Shown: in pieces, positions 44,700 through 57,059 of the stretch | Position numbering within the stretch: position 1 is the stretch's first letter | Layout of the letters: each line of letters starts with the position of its first letter | Origin: Tridacna crocea | Taxonomy: Eukaryota > Mollusca > Bivalvia > Cardiida > Cardiidae | Length of the DNA: 64,000 nt | Reading direction: 5' to 3' | NCBI GenBank assembly: GCA_943736015.1 | Contig: OX031059.1 | Coordinates: forward strand, 59,345,159 to 59,409,158 | Made by a program: the position numbers and the translations under genes | The notes under the pieces: model-generated | The model's input: the letters and a program-made list of their open reading frames with translations, nothing else | What the model was told of the DNA's origin: nothing | Database searches by the model: none

Positions 44700-46405
44700 T
44701 TTTTAGCTCCACTGGCCGAAGGCCAGCGAGCTTATGTCATGGCCCGTTGTCCGTCGTGCGTCCGTCCGTCCGTCCGTCCGTCCGTGCGTCCGTCCGTGCG
44801 TCCGTCCGTCCGTCCGTCCGTGCGTTAACTTTTTCTTTAAACATCTTCTTCTCTGAAACTACCCATCCAATTTTGATGAAACTTCACAGAAATGATCCTG
44901 CCATGGTCCTCTTCAGAATTTCTTAAAAGAATTTAATTCCTTCAAAAACTCTGGTTGCCATGGCAACAAAACTGAAAAAAATTGAAAATCTTTGAAAATC
45001 TTCTTGTCTGAAACCGTAAGGCCTAGGGCTACCAAATTTGGCATGTAGCTTTATCTAGTGGACCTCTACCAAGTTTCTTCAAATTATAGCCCTGGGGTCA
45101 AAATTGGCCCCGCCCCGGGGGGTCACAAGTTTTACATGGGCTTATTTAGGGAGAACTTTAAAACTCCTCTTCTACCTAAGCATAGGGCCTAGGGCTACCA
45201 AATTTGGGATGTTGTTTTATCTAATGGACCTCTACAAAGAGTGTCTAAATTATAGCCCGGGGGTCAAAATTGGCCCCGCCCCGGGGGTACCAAGTTTTAC
45301 ATGGGCTTATATAGGGAGAACTTTAAAATTCATCTTCCACCTAGCCATAGGGCCTAGGGCTACCAAATTTGGCATGTAGCTTTATCTAGTGGACCTCTAC
45401 AGAGGGTGTCCAACTTATAGCCCAGGGGTCAAAATTGGCCCCGCCCCGGGGGGTAACAAATTTAACATGGGCTTATATAGGGAATACTTTCAAAATCTTC
45501 TCGCACCTAGCTATAAGGGCTAGGGCTATCAAATTTTGCATGCAGCTTTATCTAGGGGGTCTCTACCAAGGGTGCCCAAATTATAGCCCTGGGGTCAAAT
45601 TTAGCCCGGTCACAGGGGGTCACAAGTTTTACATGGGCTTATATAGGGAAACTTTAATAATCTACTTGTACATAGCCATATGGCCTAGGGCTACCAAATT
45701 TTGCATGTAGCTTTATCTAATGGGCCTCTAACAAGAGGGCCCAAATTTTAACTTTGGGGATCAAGTTTGACCCACCCCAGGGTTCACAAGTTTTACATTG
45801 GCTTTATAAACCTGTCTCAAGGGTCAGATATTTTTCAGGGCCTTTTATTGAGCAAACTTGTTTTACAGGGCTTTTTATTGGGCAAGATTCAAAAATCTTC
45901 GTGTTTATAACCACACATTCTAGTTTCATATTGTAGGTCTGAGGTCAAAATTGACTCCATCCAGGGATCACAAGTTTAACATGGGCTTCAAAATATGATC
46001 ACTTCAATTTAAACATTAATCAAGGGAAATAACTCTTTTTATGAAAGATAAAGTTTGGTACTATTTACCTCCCTTGATTATCAAACTACATTGATACATG
46101 ATTGGTGCTAGACATTAAGTTTTTTGATAGAAAATATTCTGTTTTCAAGTGTGATTCATTTTGATGCTAATAGTTATGCTCACATGAGGTGAATAATAAA
46201 TTAAAAGTAAGGTTTCTATCATTCAGCTTATTTTTTCCAAGGACTTTACCTTTCATGCTAATGAATTAACCTGCTTGTACTGCCTGACAGTGTCCATTGT
46301 TTTTGAAGGCCCTCTTTGTCATGGTCATGAACACTTGAATTTGTGTGGTAAAGGGTTAAAAAGCCAGTGGAGCGATACAGGGCCATCATGGCCCTCTTGT
46401 TTAAA
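44700..46405 (-). mobile_element. Helitron/pearl-like element with tandem core, copy 3
   Basis: The minus-strand 3' end is CTGGCCTTCGGCCAGTGGAGCTAA, next to a (GTCC)n tract at 44757-44823. About five core units of 150-170 bp follow (ATAGCCCTGGGGTCAAAATT, GGCCCCGCCCCGGGG). The 5' end AAGAGGGCCATGATGGCCCT lies near 46400. The open frames across it share repeated peptides and are not genes. Confidence 0.65.
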
Positions 46406-46409
46406 ATTT

Positions 46410-48055
46410 TTTTGACGCCAAATCTATAAAAAAAAAACCTAATGGGCAACGTAACCTTTTAAGGGAATACCACCCCCATTTTTTTTGTAATATTATGATT
46501 CTTAATTACTGATAATTTGTATTGTTTTTTCATATAAATTTCAGTGATATATATATTATTTAATTTTGGGTGATGTGAAAAACCGATATACCCACCTTTA
46601 AGGAACAGAACGAATTCATGCAATAAGATTTCACATTTCGTATTCATCTGCTAATAGATAAAAAGAGGAATTACCCTTTCCTGAAACGGCATCTTGGACT
46701 CATCCAATTTGGGAGCATTTGGGGGAAAATTTACAGATCTGCTTAATAAAAGTATAATTTTGAAAAAGAATAGAAATGTTACGAGAAAGGAAGAAATTGT
46801 TCGTTGAGTGTAATATCTTCTCAAATTCTTCAATATTTTCTTAAGTGATTGACTGATGACTCATTTCTATGCGGAATAGGAATAACCACTATAAAACAGT
46901 ATTTCGCATAAAACATTCAGATTCTTCAGTGAACATCCCTCACTGGTGTCTTTCTTTATGAGGCTTTTTTAAAATGGTGACACATAAACAAGCGTGCAAA
47001 CTCACTGTCTTAGTATCATCATTAGGTAGCAGAGGCCTGTTCCATAGCTTCAAATCTTTTGGAATACTTTTGAAGTTTTTTTTTTTTATACGAAATTGTT
47101 TCTTTTCTTTTGAGTCAAATTCTTAAATTTTGATCTTGAGGTTTTTCCTTTATGGATTTCCAAATTATGATTTATTAAATCACCAAAGCTTGTGGTTGAC
47201 AGTTTTCTGTAAAGGCATCTGAATTACTCCATTTTATACATGAAAATGTACAGATTTATACCATCAGGCATCAGATTTGTTATCCCAAGAACCGTACAGA
47301 ATATTTGAAAAAACTCCCAAGACATCGTACAGATAGATTTCGAAAACTCGCAAGTAAGGGTACGAATCACCAGCAAGAAACGTACAGCTGACCTACTTTA
47401 CATAGAGGCATTAATTCTTATTTTTTATGTTCAAAATCGAACTTTAAAATGCCCAATGCCGCAAATGTCTTTTTTAATTAATTAATTGCACCAGTTCAAA
47501 CTCAGAAAACGTGTTTCAGCCAGCCTTAACATGATAAAAGCTGATTTAAGATCGGGTCTACTGCAAATGACGCTCTAGCCTGCGGTGAGTATTGAGAATT
47601 TCAATGTTTTAAAGCTAAGAATGATTATGTAGCAGTTTATGTATTAACAATAAAGGTTTGGCGTAAACTATACATAAAGATTCACATAGTTTACATTCAG
47701 CAGTATAAAAGACGCAACCATTTTTATCTCGGCTGTCTCTAATGCAAAGTGGACATCACTGAAATTTACTCGCAATATCCGGTTCGGGTACAGTTCGTTT
47801 ATATACTGTGAGCTTGTGACGCTCGATTTTCCCACCCCCTTTCCGTTTTGATAAATCAATAATTTACAAGAAAAAGTTGATGCAAAACATCAAAGTCGCC
47901 GCAAAAAAAAATTGTTTAATGCTTCAAGAAAGCCAGGGCAAGTAAGTAAATGTCAGTTTTCATCAGCAGATTTTTTAACACATTATGAAATTATGTGAAT
48001 AGTAACCTATATCAAAACTTGTCTTCTGTTACAGTATCTACTACCCTAGCACAGC
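46410..48055. other. Non-coding stretch
   Basis: Apart from the dispersed repeat at 47668-47860, no supported feature is seen. Confidence 0.4.
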
Positions 48056-48060
48056 GCTCT

Positions 48061-48132
48061 TTTAGCTCTTTTCCAAACGACAAATATCAGACTCTTCCAA
48101 ATTCAAAGAGTTGGCAGATGACAATTTAAAAA
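48061..48132. mobile_element. TTAA MITE, left arm only
   Basis: CTCTTTTCCAAACGACAAAT then GAGTTGGCAGATGACAATTT. The rest is missing. Confidence 0.55.
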
Positions 48133-48169
48133 GCTGCAAAAATGGTGGAAAATTCGCTAGTAGTGGGGA

Positions 48170-49611
48170 AAAAGAGGGCCAAGATGGCCCTGGATCGCTC
48201 ACCTGAATTTTCGATAGGACCATAGCCTTTTTTTTTTGAAGGTATTGAAACACTAGAAACAAAATCATTATTTTGCCAAGCAATTTTTAACAGGTCACCT
48301 GTAAAAGTCCTCTCAAAATCTGACCAGCAGTTTGAAAAAAGAAGAATTTTTGGGAGTTTCTTAATTTCCGTACAGTGCAAGTAGCCCCCATTCACTAGAG
48401 TCATGTTTCTTGACCTATCAAAATTTCGCGAACACATTTTGAAAAAGGCCATTCAAGGAATATTTCCGTGAAACAATTTTCAAATCTGACCAGCCGTTTC
48501 AGAGAAGAAGAATTTTCAAGAATTTCTTCATTTCCATATAGTGCAAGTAGCCCCCATTCACCAGGGCAATGTTTCTTTACGAATCAAACTTTCACGAACA
48601 CTTTTCGAAAAGGGTCACCCAAGGAATATCTCTGTGAAAAATTTCCAAAATCTGGCCAGCCATTTCAGAGAAAAAGAATTTTAAAGAATTTCTTCATTGC
48701 CCTATAGTTCAAGTAGCCCCCATTCACCAGAGCCATGTTTCTCGATGAAACAAAATTTCGCGAACATGTTTTGAAAAGGGTCACCCAAGGAACATCTCTG
48801 TGAAATTATTTTAAAATCTGACCAGCCGTTCGAGAGAAGAAGAATTTTTAAGAATTTCTTCATTTACCTATAGCGCAAGTAGCCCCCATTCACCAGAGCC
48901 ATGTTCCTCGACGGATCAAAATTTCGCGAACAATTTTTGAAAAGGGTCATCCAAGGAACATTTCTGTGAAATTATTTTAAAATCTGGCCAGCGGTTACAG
49001 AGAAGAAGAATTTTTAAGAATTTCTTCATTTCTGTATAGTGCAAGAAGCCCCCATTCACCAGAGCCATGTTTCTTGACGGATCAAAATTTCGCGAACAAT
49101 TTTTGGAAAGGGTCACCCAAGGAACATCTGTGTGAAATTATTTTAAAATCTGGCCAGCGGTTTCAGAAAAGAAGAATTTTTAAGAATTTCTTCATTTCTG
49201 TATAGTGCAAGAAGCCCCCATTCACCAGAGCCATGTTTCTTGACGGATCAAAATTTCGCGAACAATTTTTGAAAAGGGTCACCTAAGAAACATCTCTGTG
49301 AAATTATTTTAAAATCTGGCCAGCAGTTTCAGAGAAGAAGATTTTTAAAGAATTTCCTAAAAAATTCTATTTCGTTGCCATGGCAACCAGAGTTTTTGAC
49401 GGAATCAAATTCTGTGAACAATTTTTAAAGAGGACCTCCCAAGGAAATTTCCAGCCAAGTTTGGTCCAAATCCGCCCAGCGGTTTAGGAGGAGTTGATGT
49501 TTAAAGAATTGTTGACGACGCACGACGCACTGACGCAGGACGGACGACGCACGACGGACACCGGGTGATCCTAAAAGCTCCCCTTGAGCACGTTGTGCTC
49601 AGGTGAGCTAA
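48170..49611 (+). mobile_element. Helitron/pearl-like element with tandem core, copy 4
   Basis: The 5' end AAGAGGGCCAAGATGGCCCT is followed by GGATCGCTCACCTGA. About six units of 170-180 bp follow (CCCCCATTCACCAGAGCCAT, ATTTCGCGAACA, AAGGGTCACCCAAGGAACAT). The tail is GACGACGCACGACG-rich and ends in the hairpin GAGCACGTTGTGCTC-AGGTGAGCTAA. Confidence 0.7.
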
Positions 49612-49612
49612 T

Positions 49613-49665
49613 AAAGAAGAAATTGCTTATAACGAGCAATTTCTCCTTATCCAACATGTTTTGAC
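49613..49665. repeat. Solo hairpin, alternative core, partial
   Basis: AAGAAATTGCTTATAACGAG is mirrored by CAATTTCTCCTTATCC, followed by AACATGTTTTGA. It directly abuts the Helitron-like end. Confidence 0.65.
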
Positions 49666-50164
49666 AAAAGAATTTGATAGCACACATGTGATAACCCGTG
49701 TTTGTTTGGGAAAGTGGTGAAAGCAGGGCTAAGTTACTAAAATGTTGCTGTCCTAGGAGAGTATGATTCAAGAGGACGTAAGTTTGCAAAGCATGCTTTC
49801 AATTTAAACAAGTCTAAGACTATAGTGTTTGGTGAACAGTGTTCATAAAGAATCATGCTTTTGCATCGCGCTTTATCATTATGAACAACACAGCGAAAAA
49901 GTGGCCTCGCTCCAGATTTTTTCCACAAATTAAATTTATGCAGAGCTCGTTGAGAAATAAACAAAGGAGTTCTAAACTATCTTTGTTGTAAAAACTAAAC
50001 TTAGAAATAAGTAACCAATAATGGTCAGATACAATCATAACCATCATACCCGTTCTTCGGCGGAATTTAGCACAATTTCAGCAATGCACAATTTCAGCAG
50101 TGGTCATTCAACAAAAAACACACAAATAGTAGGAAAAACTATCTACAAAACAATCAAAATGATT

Positions 50165-50320
50165 ATCAAACCTGTGTACGAAGGTTGTACGAAACGACCA
50201 GCTGGGTACGAAATGACCAAAATTGAAAGTATAAGTAGGTACGAAATGACCAAAATCGTACGAAATGACCTAGGTACGAAATTAACAAGGTACGAAATGA
50301 CTGGAAACCTGTACAGCCTT
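50165..50320. repeat. Short tandem motif GTACGAAATGACC
   Basis: GGTACGAAATGACC or close variants occur about seven times in 130 bp, with variable spacing. Confidence 0.75.
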
Positions 50321-50581
50321 GACCAATGGAAACAAGGCAATTATGTGGACGAGTCCATTTCTCACGAATAGGGACAATAAAAGAAATAATTAGGCGGTTT
50401 TTTGATGTTGTAAGTATTAATAGAACAAAAATAGTATCGTATTGCAATTTCGTAGTTTAGGAATGAATTAAAAAGCCAGTTTAAGGCGAAGTAACGTTAG
50501 AAAGATTCCTTGTTAACCTAACACTCCTATAAAAACGAAATTCCCACTATCCATGTCCTAACTCGAAAAACTATTAAAAAT

Positions 50582-50612
50582 ATAGTCGCGCGCTTCTGCG
50601 CGGCGACTAATC
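50582..50612. repeat. GC-rich hairpin TAGTCGCGCGC
   Basis: TAGTCGCGCGCTTCTGCGCG is completed by GCGACTAA. It resembles the hairpin at 52285 and the CTAA-type ends of the Helitron-like elements. Confidence 0.55.
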
Positions 50613-51201
50613 ATTAAAAATGTTTGTGATTCCTTCAGTTTCCCAGTGAACACCTTGTTCATGGATTTTAGCTTGTGTGGAAATTAGCCGTTTCGTAAAT
50701 AGCGTGTCTTAGATAAATATTAAGTTTTTACGTAGAAGCTGTATTCCAATGAAAATATATCTACATGAACATTATTATCATCGATTATTCACGAAGGACT
50801 CAAAAACTATTGAGATGTTGAACTCACAGCTCACTTCCAGAAATACATTGCTCGTATGTCCAGATTTTAGCATTACAAAGAAGCAGTAGTCCAGCTATGT
50901 TTTACTTTCTAAAATCATTTCCCAGAAGAAGCCATTATTGTGGGATTTTCAAAATCTATAAATACCGCTGATGCAACTGACTCGATTTCTACACGCATTA
51001 TAAATGTGTCATACTTTGGGTCAAGGTAAATAAGGTTCAATGCAAATAAGTAACAATTCCTTTCAGCCTGTGCAGTCCGCGCAGTCCAAACTCTTTGCCA
51101 TTTGTACTTTTTTATGCATATTCAAGAATCATTCTAACTCCTGATTCAGTCGGTTGTAAGACTAAATGGGTTTTACGGATCTAATACATAGAGGATATTT
51201 G

Positions 51202-51374
51202 TTTTTTTCGGTGAAAGATTGAAATTTATTGCATCGAGTGGACACCATCGGTAATATTTTCACTCCTGGCGCAGCCACGAGTGAAAATATTACCGATGGT
51301 GCGCCACGAGTGAAAACATTACCGATGGTGTCCACTCGATGAAATAAATTTCGATCTTTCACCGAAAAAAAAAA
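51202..51374. repeat. 173-bp palindrome with CACTCGATGAAATAAA arms
   Basis: The outer arms TTCGGTGAAAGAT and ATCTTTCACCGAA enclose GAGTGGACACCATCGGTAAT and inner repeats of GTGAAAATATTACCGATGGT. The inner unit is present three times. Confidence 0.85.
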
Positions 51375-53094
51375 CCCAAATATTCAATTTATTTCATGCT
51401 TTTAACCCTTTCTGGTAGGAGTCTTATCAAAATCCAGTACAGTTCTTTTCCGTTATTCCCTGTGGCGTACCCCTTCCGCATAGCAACGCATTACAATATT
51501 ACGTAATGAGCGAGAAATCTAATGTAAATGACGTCATATTTCCCATCTGGTTGTCAGGCACGCGCAATTTACCTAGGCCACAAGAACGTGAAAATCGGTA
51601 TTTTCACTGGTGATACCAGTGTAAGATCGAAAAATATTTTCACTGCTATTTCTCGATATCCTACCGGAAAGCATGAAATATATAATATAAAGTGCTTGCT
51701 GCAACGAATCACAAATATGCATCTAACGCCCTTTAAGGGCCGCTCAAATTATTTCAGGGAAACGATTATCACTTTTTGAAACACTGTATTTAGTTTTTTC
51801 CTTCTATACAAAGGTTTCAAAACTGCAGTGAGTTCAAAAGTGATGATCTCTTATGGCAATATAGAGAATTTCTAAATACATTCAATATTGTGATATTTTC
51901 CAAGTTCAATGATGTTTTGAGTCTGTCATTAAGATAGATGGACAGTTTACGATCTCCATAGCGTTCAAATTTTTTTTATGGAAAATACTATCTGACATTG
52001 CAGATCTACTTTATCTTTGTTCAATTTAGAGTACTTTTTATTGCAGATCTACTTTATCTCTCTGTTCAATTTAGAGTATTTTTCTATACATGTAAATGTC
52101 TATATATGTGGCGTAAAACGGTGATTTTAAAGTCAACGCAGGTCACGTACTCGAGTTTACGAATTTTCAGTGGATCATTGTTCTTTGAGACATATGTGAG
52201 GTAACCACATTTTCGAAAAGTAAATCTATCGAAAATTAAATGATGAAAAGTTAAGAGAGAGAGAGAGGTCCTATTATAATTTATTGGTCGCCCGGCAGAA
52301 GCCGGCGACCTTATATTTAATATAGTTCGGAAGAGATGTTCATGGAGAGTGTAGGTACTTCCGGTTAAAATCTTTCATCATATTCGCCAGGTTTAATTTG
52401 GTAAAATAGGTGTGAATGTATGTGAAATTGTTGTGTGGGGTTTTCTTCACCTTTTTTGAGGTTGTTTACTTGTTTTTAAACCGATAAAGAATCGTGAAAG
52501 AATTATTAACGGTCTGCTGCGCAACATTTTGTGAAACAATTAATGTTCTTGTGCAGAATCCATCTATTTTTAACGCAAATGAACTCGTCCAGTCACATGA
52601 TCTTAGGAACCAATGGAAATGCAGAACTACTCCTACTCTCTACCGTTGTTTGTGCATGTCATATTCTTCGATGATTCGAGTATTTATAGAATGCCATCTA
52701 GCGGGAGATAATGACTCTTTACCGGCAGGCCTAAAGAGCGGAATGGAAATATTTTAGAGCAATGGACGGAATGGAAAAGAAAATACGCATGGAAATATAT
52801 CATGCCTGTTTATTAAATAGAAAAACAATAATGATTTGATTTTTTCTACCCATTAAAGGTAATTTACAAGTAAAAACCAAAAATTATGTTTTTTGTACCG
52901 CTGAAAAAATGTACTTGTAGTGATATTTTTCCTTTATGCACGTATTCCTAGATGGCGAAATGAAAAATTTACCAACAGTATATTGTACCTAAAGTGTTAC
53001 AGGTCTTTAATGTACATGTATTTTCTTAAGGGTAGTAAATTGAAGAAAATGATTAGAATTTCTTTATGCTTATAAGTACTGATGTTAAAACCTT

Positions 53095-53322
53095 TGAACC
53101 CTTTCCAAACGACAAACGTTTGGACTAGACCAAATTGAAAGCATTAGAAGACGAAATTTAAACTCTTGCTGAAAAGATTATTTCTGTCCATGATAGGGTA
53201 GAAAACATTGTGGGAAAAGCAGAAAATGCTGGTTACCAGCATTTTCTTCTTTTCCCACAATGTTTTCAAAAGGCTACTATTCTTGATCCGTAAAAACCAG
53301 GGATTGTTTGGGAAAGGGTTAA
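53095..53322. mobile_element. TTAA palindromic MITE copy
   Basis: The left arm starts CCCTTTCCAAACGACAAACG. The hairpin is almost perfect at about 53198-53266, and the right end is GGGAAAGGGTTAA. Confidence 0.82.
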
Positions 53323-53679
53323 ATTTCCTTTGTGCGGGACTGGCACAATGGAAAAGAAAACCTGTACGCAATAGACATTATACATTTGTTACTATATAAA
53401 GTAAATATGTATGATTTCAAACGTGTGTATTTGTACTCGTATATCTTTCCTAGGGTATATCTGCAGGAATATTGAAATATAAAGTTTTTACTGTTAAAAA
53501 AATATATTTGTAGCAATATTTCCTTCTTTAAGCAGGTAATCTCAGAAGGGGAAATGGAAAAATTACCAAGTTCGAACAAGTACAATATAATGCACCCAAC
53601 ACAGGTCTTAAAGTTTAGATTGAATTTTAAAATGGATAATAACTTGATTTAAATATCAGCTTACATGCATTAGACTGCG

Positions 53680-53860
53680 TGAATCTAGGATCAGAGTTCA
53701 TTTTTGGTAAGTCTGATCTTGATCTACACCCTCTTCAGATATTTCACTGATCGGCCTTGGTTACATGTATCATTTTATATACCGGTACATTACATTGCGT
53801 GAATCTAGGATCAGATTGTAATTTTGGTAAGTCTGATCTTGATCTACACCGTCCTCAGAT
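53680..53860. repeat. Tandem pair of palindrome C variants
   Basis: GCGTGAATCTAGGATCAGA...GGTAAGTCTGATCTTGATCT occurs twice, 125 bp apart, including the flanks (CTCAGATATTTC), so the copy was duplicated locally. Confidence 0.75.
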
Positions 53861-54839
53861 ATTTCGGATTGTTCTAAAAATTTTGTCATTTGGTGGGCAA
53901 AATAAAGATTATGTGTTAAGTTATAAGTTATAAATTAAATAAACTGAAACTTTTTTTCCAATACCTATTGAGTACCCAGATAATAAAACTTCATTTCAAA
54001 TTTCCATTGCGCGGGATAGGTGCAATGGAAAAACAAAATTCGCATCGGAAATATAATTTACTATATTATAAGTTGTAAAGTAAAGTATTTGGTAACCACG
54101 TATGGTTTCAAATGCGTTTATTTTATTTGTAGTCATTGACCAATTATATCTCCAGTTATAAACGAAATACAATATCTTTGTAATCATGGCTGAAAAAATA
54201 TATTTGTCGCATTTTTTTTTTCATTATGCAGTTATTCTCAGATGGCGAAATTGAAAATAGACATAAAAGTAGCATAAAATGTAAATGGGGCATTTGAACG
54301 TTTTCCAGCTCGAAAACCCATACTTTATCTTGACAGTTTGTTATATGACAATGTAGGGCACTATTGTCATGTCAGTTTATTAGAAAACAATATCTATTTT
54401 TTTCTCAAATGAAGAATAACTGAAAAAATTGAAGTCGGATATATTCTCTTGACTGCATATTTGTTTAGTAATGGAAAGAAAAAAAAAATCATTTTCGGGC
54501 GACCTTTGACGCTCTTGCGTCTTCTTTTTCTCTTGTAGCCTAATGATTTGTTATGTTTTGTGTGTGGTACACTTTATAATATTGCATCTGGTCTATAAAT
54601 AGCGCCGATCAATTACACAGGAAGTTAAAATTAATATTTGGAACCAGGCCAGAATTTCTAATGACAAAAATCTTTACTTAAGTGTATATAGACCTAAGTA
54701 ATAGTAATTATAATAAACATAATACATGACACCTACAGTACTTAGACGCTATACCATAAAGAAACAACTGAGTGACTGTAAAGACAGCAAACCTTACACC
54801 GATTGTCTTCGTGTTTGACCAATGGATGTGAGATCAAAG

Positions 54840-54985
54840 GGTTGTATTCACCAACCATTCTGCGATGCATTTTTATTCTTTTTTTTTAGATTTTGAAAGT
54901 AACACCATACCAGTTGCTTTACCCAACCTACCAACCAACCAACCAACCGGCTAACAGACCGACCAGCCGACCAACCAGCGACACA
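54840..54985. repeat. Half of MITE family F followed by (ACCA)n tract
   Basis: GGTTGTATTCACCAACCATT to TTGAAAGTAACACCA matches the left arm of family F. A tract of ACCAACC/GACCAACC repeats follows at 54925-54980. Confidence 0.6.
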
Positions 54986-55072
54986 ATAAAAATTTGAACA
55001 GTTCCTTCTAGAAACGTAACCGTAGACAGTCAGTTATAGCTCAAATAACGGAATTTGTCTTTGTAAAAGTTT

Positions 55073-55286
55073 ATCTCTTTATCAATTGACAAAATTTTGG
55101 ACTTGTCCAAACTGAAAGCACCTGCAAGCAACAAATTAAATGTGGCTCTTACGAGAAAAGTTGTCAGGGAAAGGGTAGAAAACACTGTTGGAAATGGAGA
55201 AAATGCTGGTTACCTGCATTTTCTCCTTTTCCCACAATATTTTCAAAAGCCCTTTTCCTCATCTTTATTAAACTCGGGTTTTTAAG
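55073..55286. mobile_element. TTAA palindromic MITE copy
   Basis: The left arm is ATCAATTGACAAAATTTTGG. The hairpin is at about 55178-55245 and the right arm is diverged. Confidence 0.75.
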
Positions 55287-55374
55287 GCAAATAGAAATTG
55301 CAGCTAACTATCATTTTACTGTTTTAAATTTTGTTTAAAAATCCCGCTATCAACAATATCTAAAACCAAATCCC

Positions 55375-55565
55375 CGGAAGATCAGTCGGTAGCGTGCATG
55401 GTATGAGAAGAAGGCCTTGTAGGTTCGATCTTTGTCTAGGCCAATCTCTTTTCGAGAATTGATGATAGTCATTGCGGCAGGATTCATTCCTCTCTAACAG
55501 CTGGCTATTTCGAGAACTGAGGGAAAGAAGCTAGTAGCTTTGAATTAATATTGTGCGCAGTACTA
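55375..55565 (+). repeat. tRNA-derived SINE, copy A
   Basis: AGATCAGTCGGTAGCGTG (A-box) and GTAGGTTCGATCTTTGTC (B-box) are 33 bp apart. They are followed by a body with TTTTCGAGAATTGATGATAG that recurs at about 57940. Confidence 0.6.
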
Positions 55566-55841
55566 GTTACAGAAACTGTAGAAAAGCCTGGATCGTTACC
55601 CTATCTGTAGTCTCCACGATACAAACTGAAAATATATTGAAATGACATTAACACGGCGGGGAATCACGTGACACAACAACAACAACAATGAGCGATATTT
55701 GAAAAAATTCCCCGACTTCAGGTAAGAAAATCTTCAATAATTCCTTTAATACATGACCGATTGGAATTTAGTTTGAAGCAGAGAAGGCGGAAGGACTCCA
55801 GGGATTTGCTTAATGTGTTAGATTTTTAAACAACACCTGAT

Positions 55842-55910
55842 AAAAAAGTTATTGACGAGCAAACAAATTATTCAGGGTAAAAAAATTGTTTGCTCGTCAA
55901 TAACTTTTTT
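55842..55910. repeat. Palindrome AAAAAGTTATTGACGAGC
   Basis: The arms of about 25 bp (AAAAAGTTATTGACGAGCAA and its complement) surround ATTATTCAGGGTAAAA. This is the only copy seen here. Confidence 0.8.
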
Positions 55911-56016
55911 AAGACATCATTTTTAAGATACAGGAAGCTAAAAAGGTTTCTTTTTTTACAATGTTGCCCTCTCTCTCTACGCTGCAATGTCAGTGGTGTC
56001 CGTAAACTGAACACAG

Positions 56017-56245
56017 TTAACTCATTACCAGACAATCCATAACTTTGACGACCCTGAGAAAGAAGCCTTTAGAAAACATTGTAGGAAAAGGAGAAAATGC
56101 TGATAACCAGCATTTTCTCCCTTTCCTACAATGTTTTCTACCCTTTACAAATCAAATTTCAAATTTTAAGTCACTTTTATTTTGTCGTCTGCAGATGCTT
56201 TTGATTTGGACAAGTCTATAATATTGTCGTTTGGTAATGAGTTAA
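56017..56245. mobile_element. TTAA palindromic MITE, full-length copy
   Basis: It has TTAA at both ends (TTAACTCATTACCAGACAAT, TTTGGTAATGAGTTAA) and an intact hairpin at about 56073-56140. This is a good reference copy of 229 bp. Confidence 0.88.
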
Positions 56246-56324
56246 ATACAAGTAAAACCTAATATAACGTATATAAGAACTGTTGTAACACTGCGCTCTG
56301 TTGTAGTCACTCTTTACTGGTTGG

Positions 56325-56985
56325 TGTCCATAATTGTGAGGAAGAGCGTCGGCCACGTAACCGAAAGGATAGATAGATAGATAGATAAATAGACAGATAA
56401 ATCCTTTATTCAAGATTTGATCTTTACAGATATTCATCATCATACTTTCACAATCATGTATGTATATTTTGGTGTTAGTACAGAAGGATTAAGGTAAAGG
56501 TGAAGTGAGTAGATCGGAAAAAAGTAAAGAAAAATATTACGCTATCATTTACTGAAAGGTTATTGAATGTGACAAATGGAAAATTTCCTTATAAAAACAT
56601 TTTCACTATCTCTCCCCTGTTTTGTTTTCACTTTTCATAGATGATTTGGAATTATTTTTACAGGATGACCCCAACTGTGGTATAGAAATTAATGAATTAC
56701 TTATGATAGTACTTTTATTTGCTGATGACATGGTCATATTAGGAAATAGCCAATCGGATTTGCAATGTCGACTTAATTTATTAAAGGAATATTGTGACAA
56801 ATGGGGGTTGCAGGTGAATTCAGAAAAAAACCAACTCGTAATGGTATTCCGAAAGCGAGTTAATTCAATTATAATTATATAGAATTAGAAGTTGTGAAAG
56901 GCCCCGAGTTCGATTCTCGGGAGCGGGTGTTCATTTAAATATACATTCCGCGTGAGTATGGTGTAGTTTCCAGAAATCAAACTCG
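56325..56985 (+). repeat. tRNA-type SINE split by a LINE insertion
   Basis: The left part ends at GTCGGCCACGTAACCGAAAGG (56368). The right part resumes at GAAAGGCCCCGAGTTCGATT (56896). The uninterrupted relative is at 14495-14650. GAAAGG on both sides is the likely target duplication. Confidence 0.65.
56369..56895 (-). mobile_element. Short LINE insertion with inverted 5' part
   Basis: On the minus strand the left part reads as a LINE 3' end: AATAAAGGATTTATC followed by (TATC)n. The right part (about 56609-56880) encodes reverse transcriptase on the plus strand: LSPVLFSLFIDDLELFL, then LLFADDMVILGNSQSDL and KWGLQVNSEKNQLV. The FADD catalytic motif is intact, but everything else is missing. 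Opposite orientations within one insertion fit twin priming. Confidence 0.65.
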
Positions 56986-57059
56986 ACAGAGATAAATAGA
57001 AAGTTGTAAGAACTTGTTTCTGTATGGATTTAAAAATCAATAGTTCTAAACTATACTAA

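Larger units (their letters stand above)
52285..54540. mobile_element. Composite element with three diverged direct repeats
   Basis: It opens with the hairpin GGTCGCCCGGCAGAAGCCGG and closes at GGGCGACCTTTGACGCTCTT. Inside, the same segment recurs at about 52750-53030, 53335-53600 and 54000-54280. It carries CAATGGAAAAGAAAA, AAATATATTTGTAG and TCTCAGATGGCGAAA. A TTAA MITE (53095-53322) and two tandem palindrome C copies (53680-53860) lie between the repeats. Confidence 0.5.

Noticed and set aside
45104-45936. ORFs with repeated TWAYIGRTLK peptides
   Set aside because: They come from the tandem core of the Helitron/pearl-like element.
55375-55450. Possible tRNA gene
   Set aside because: A- and B-box motifs are present, but acceptor and anticodon stems do not pair. 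The body continues as a SINE with a second copy at 57895.
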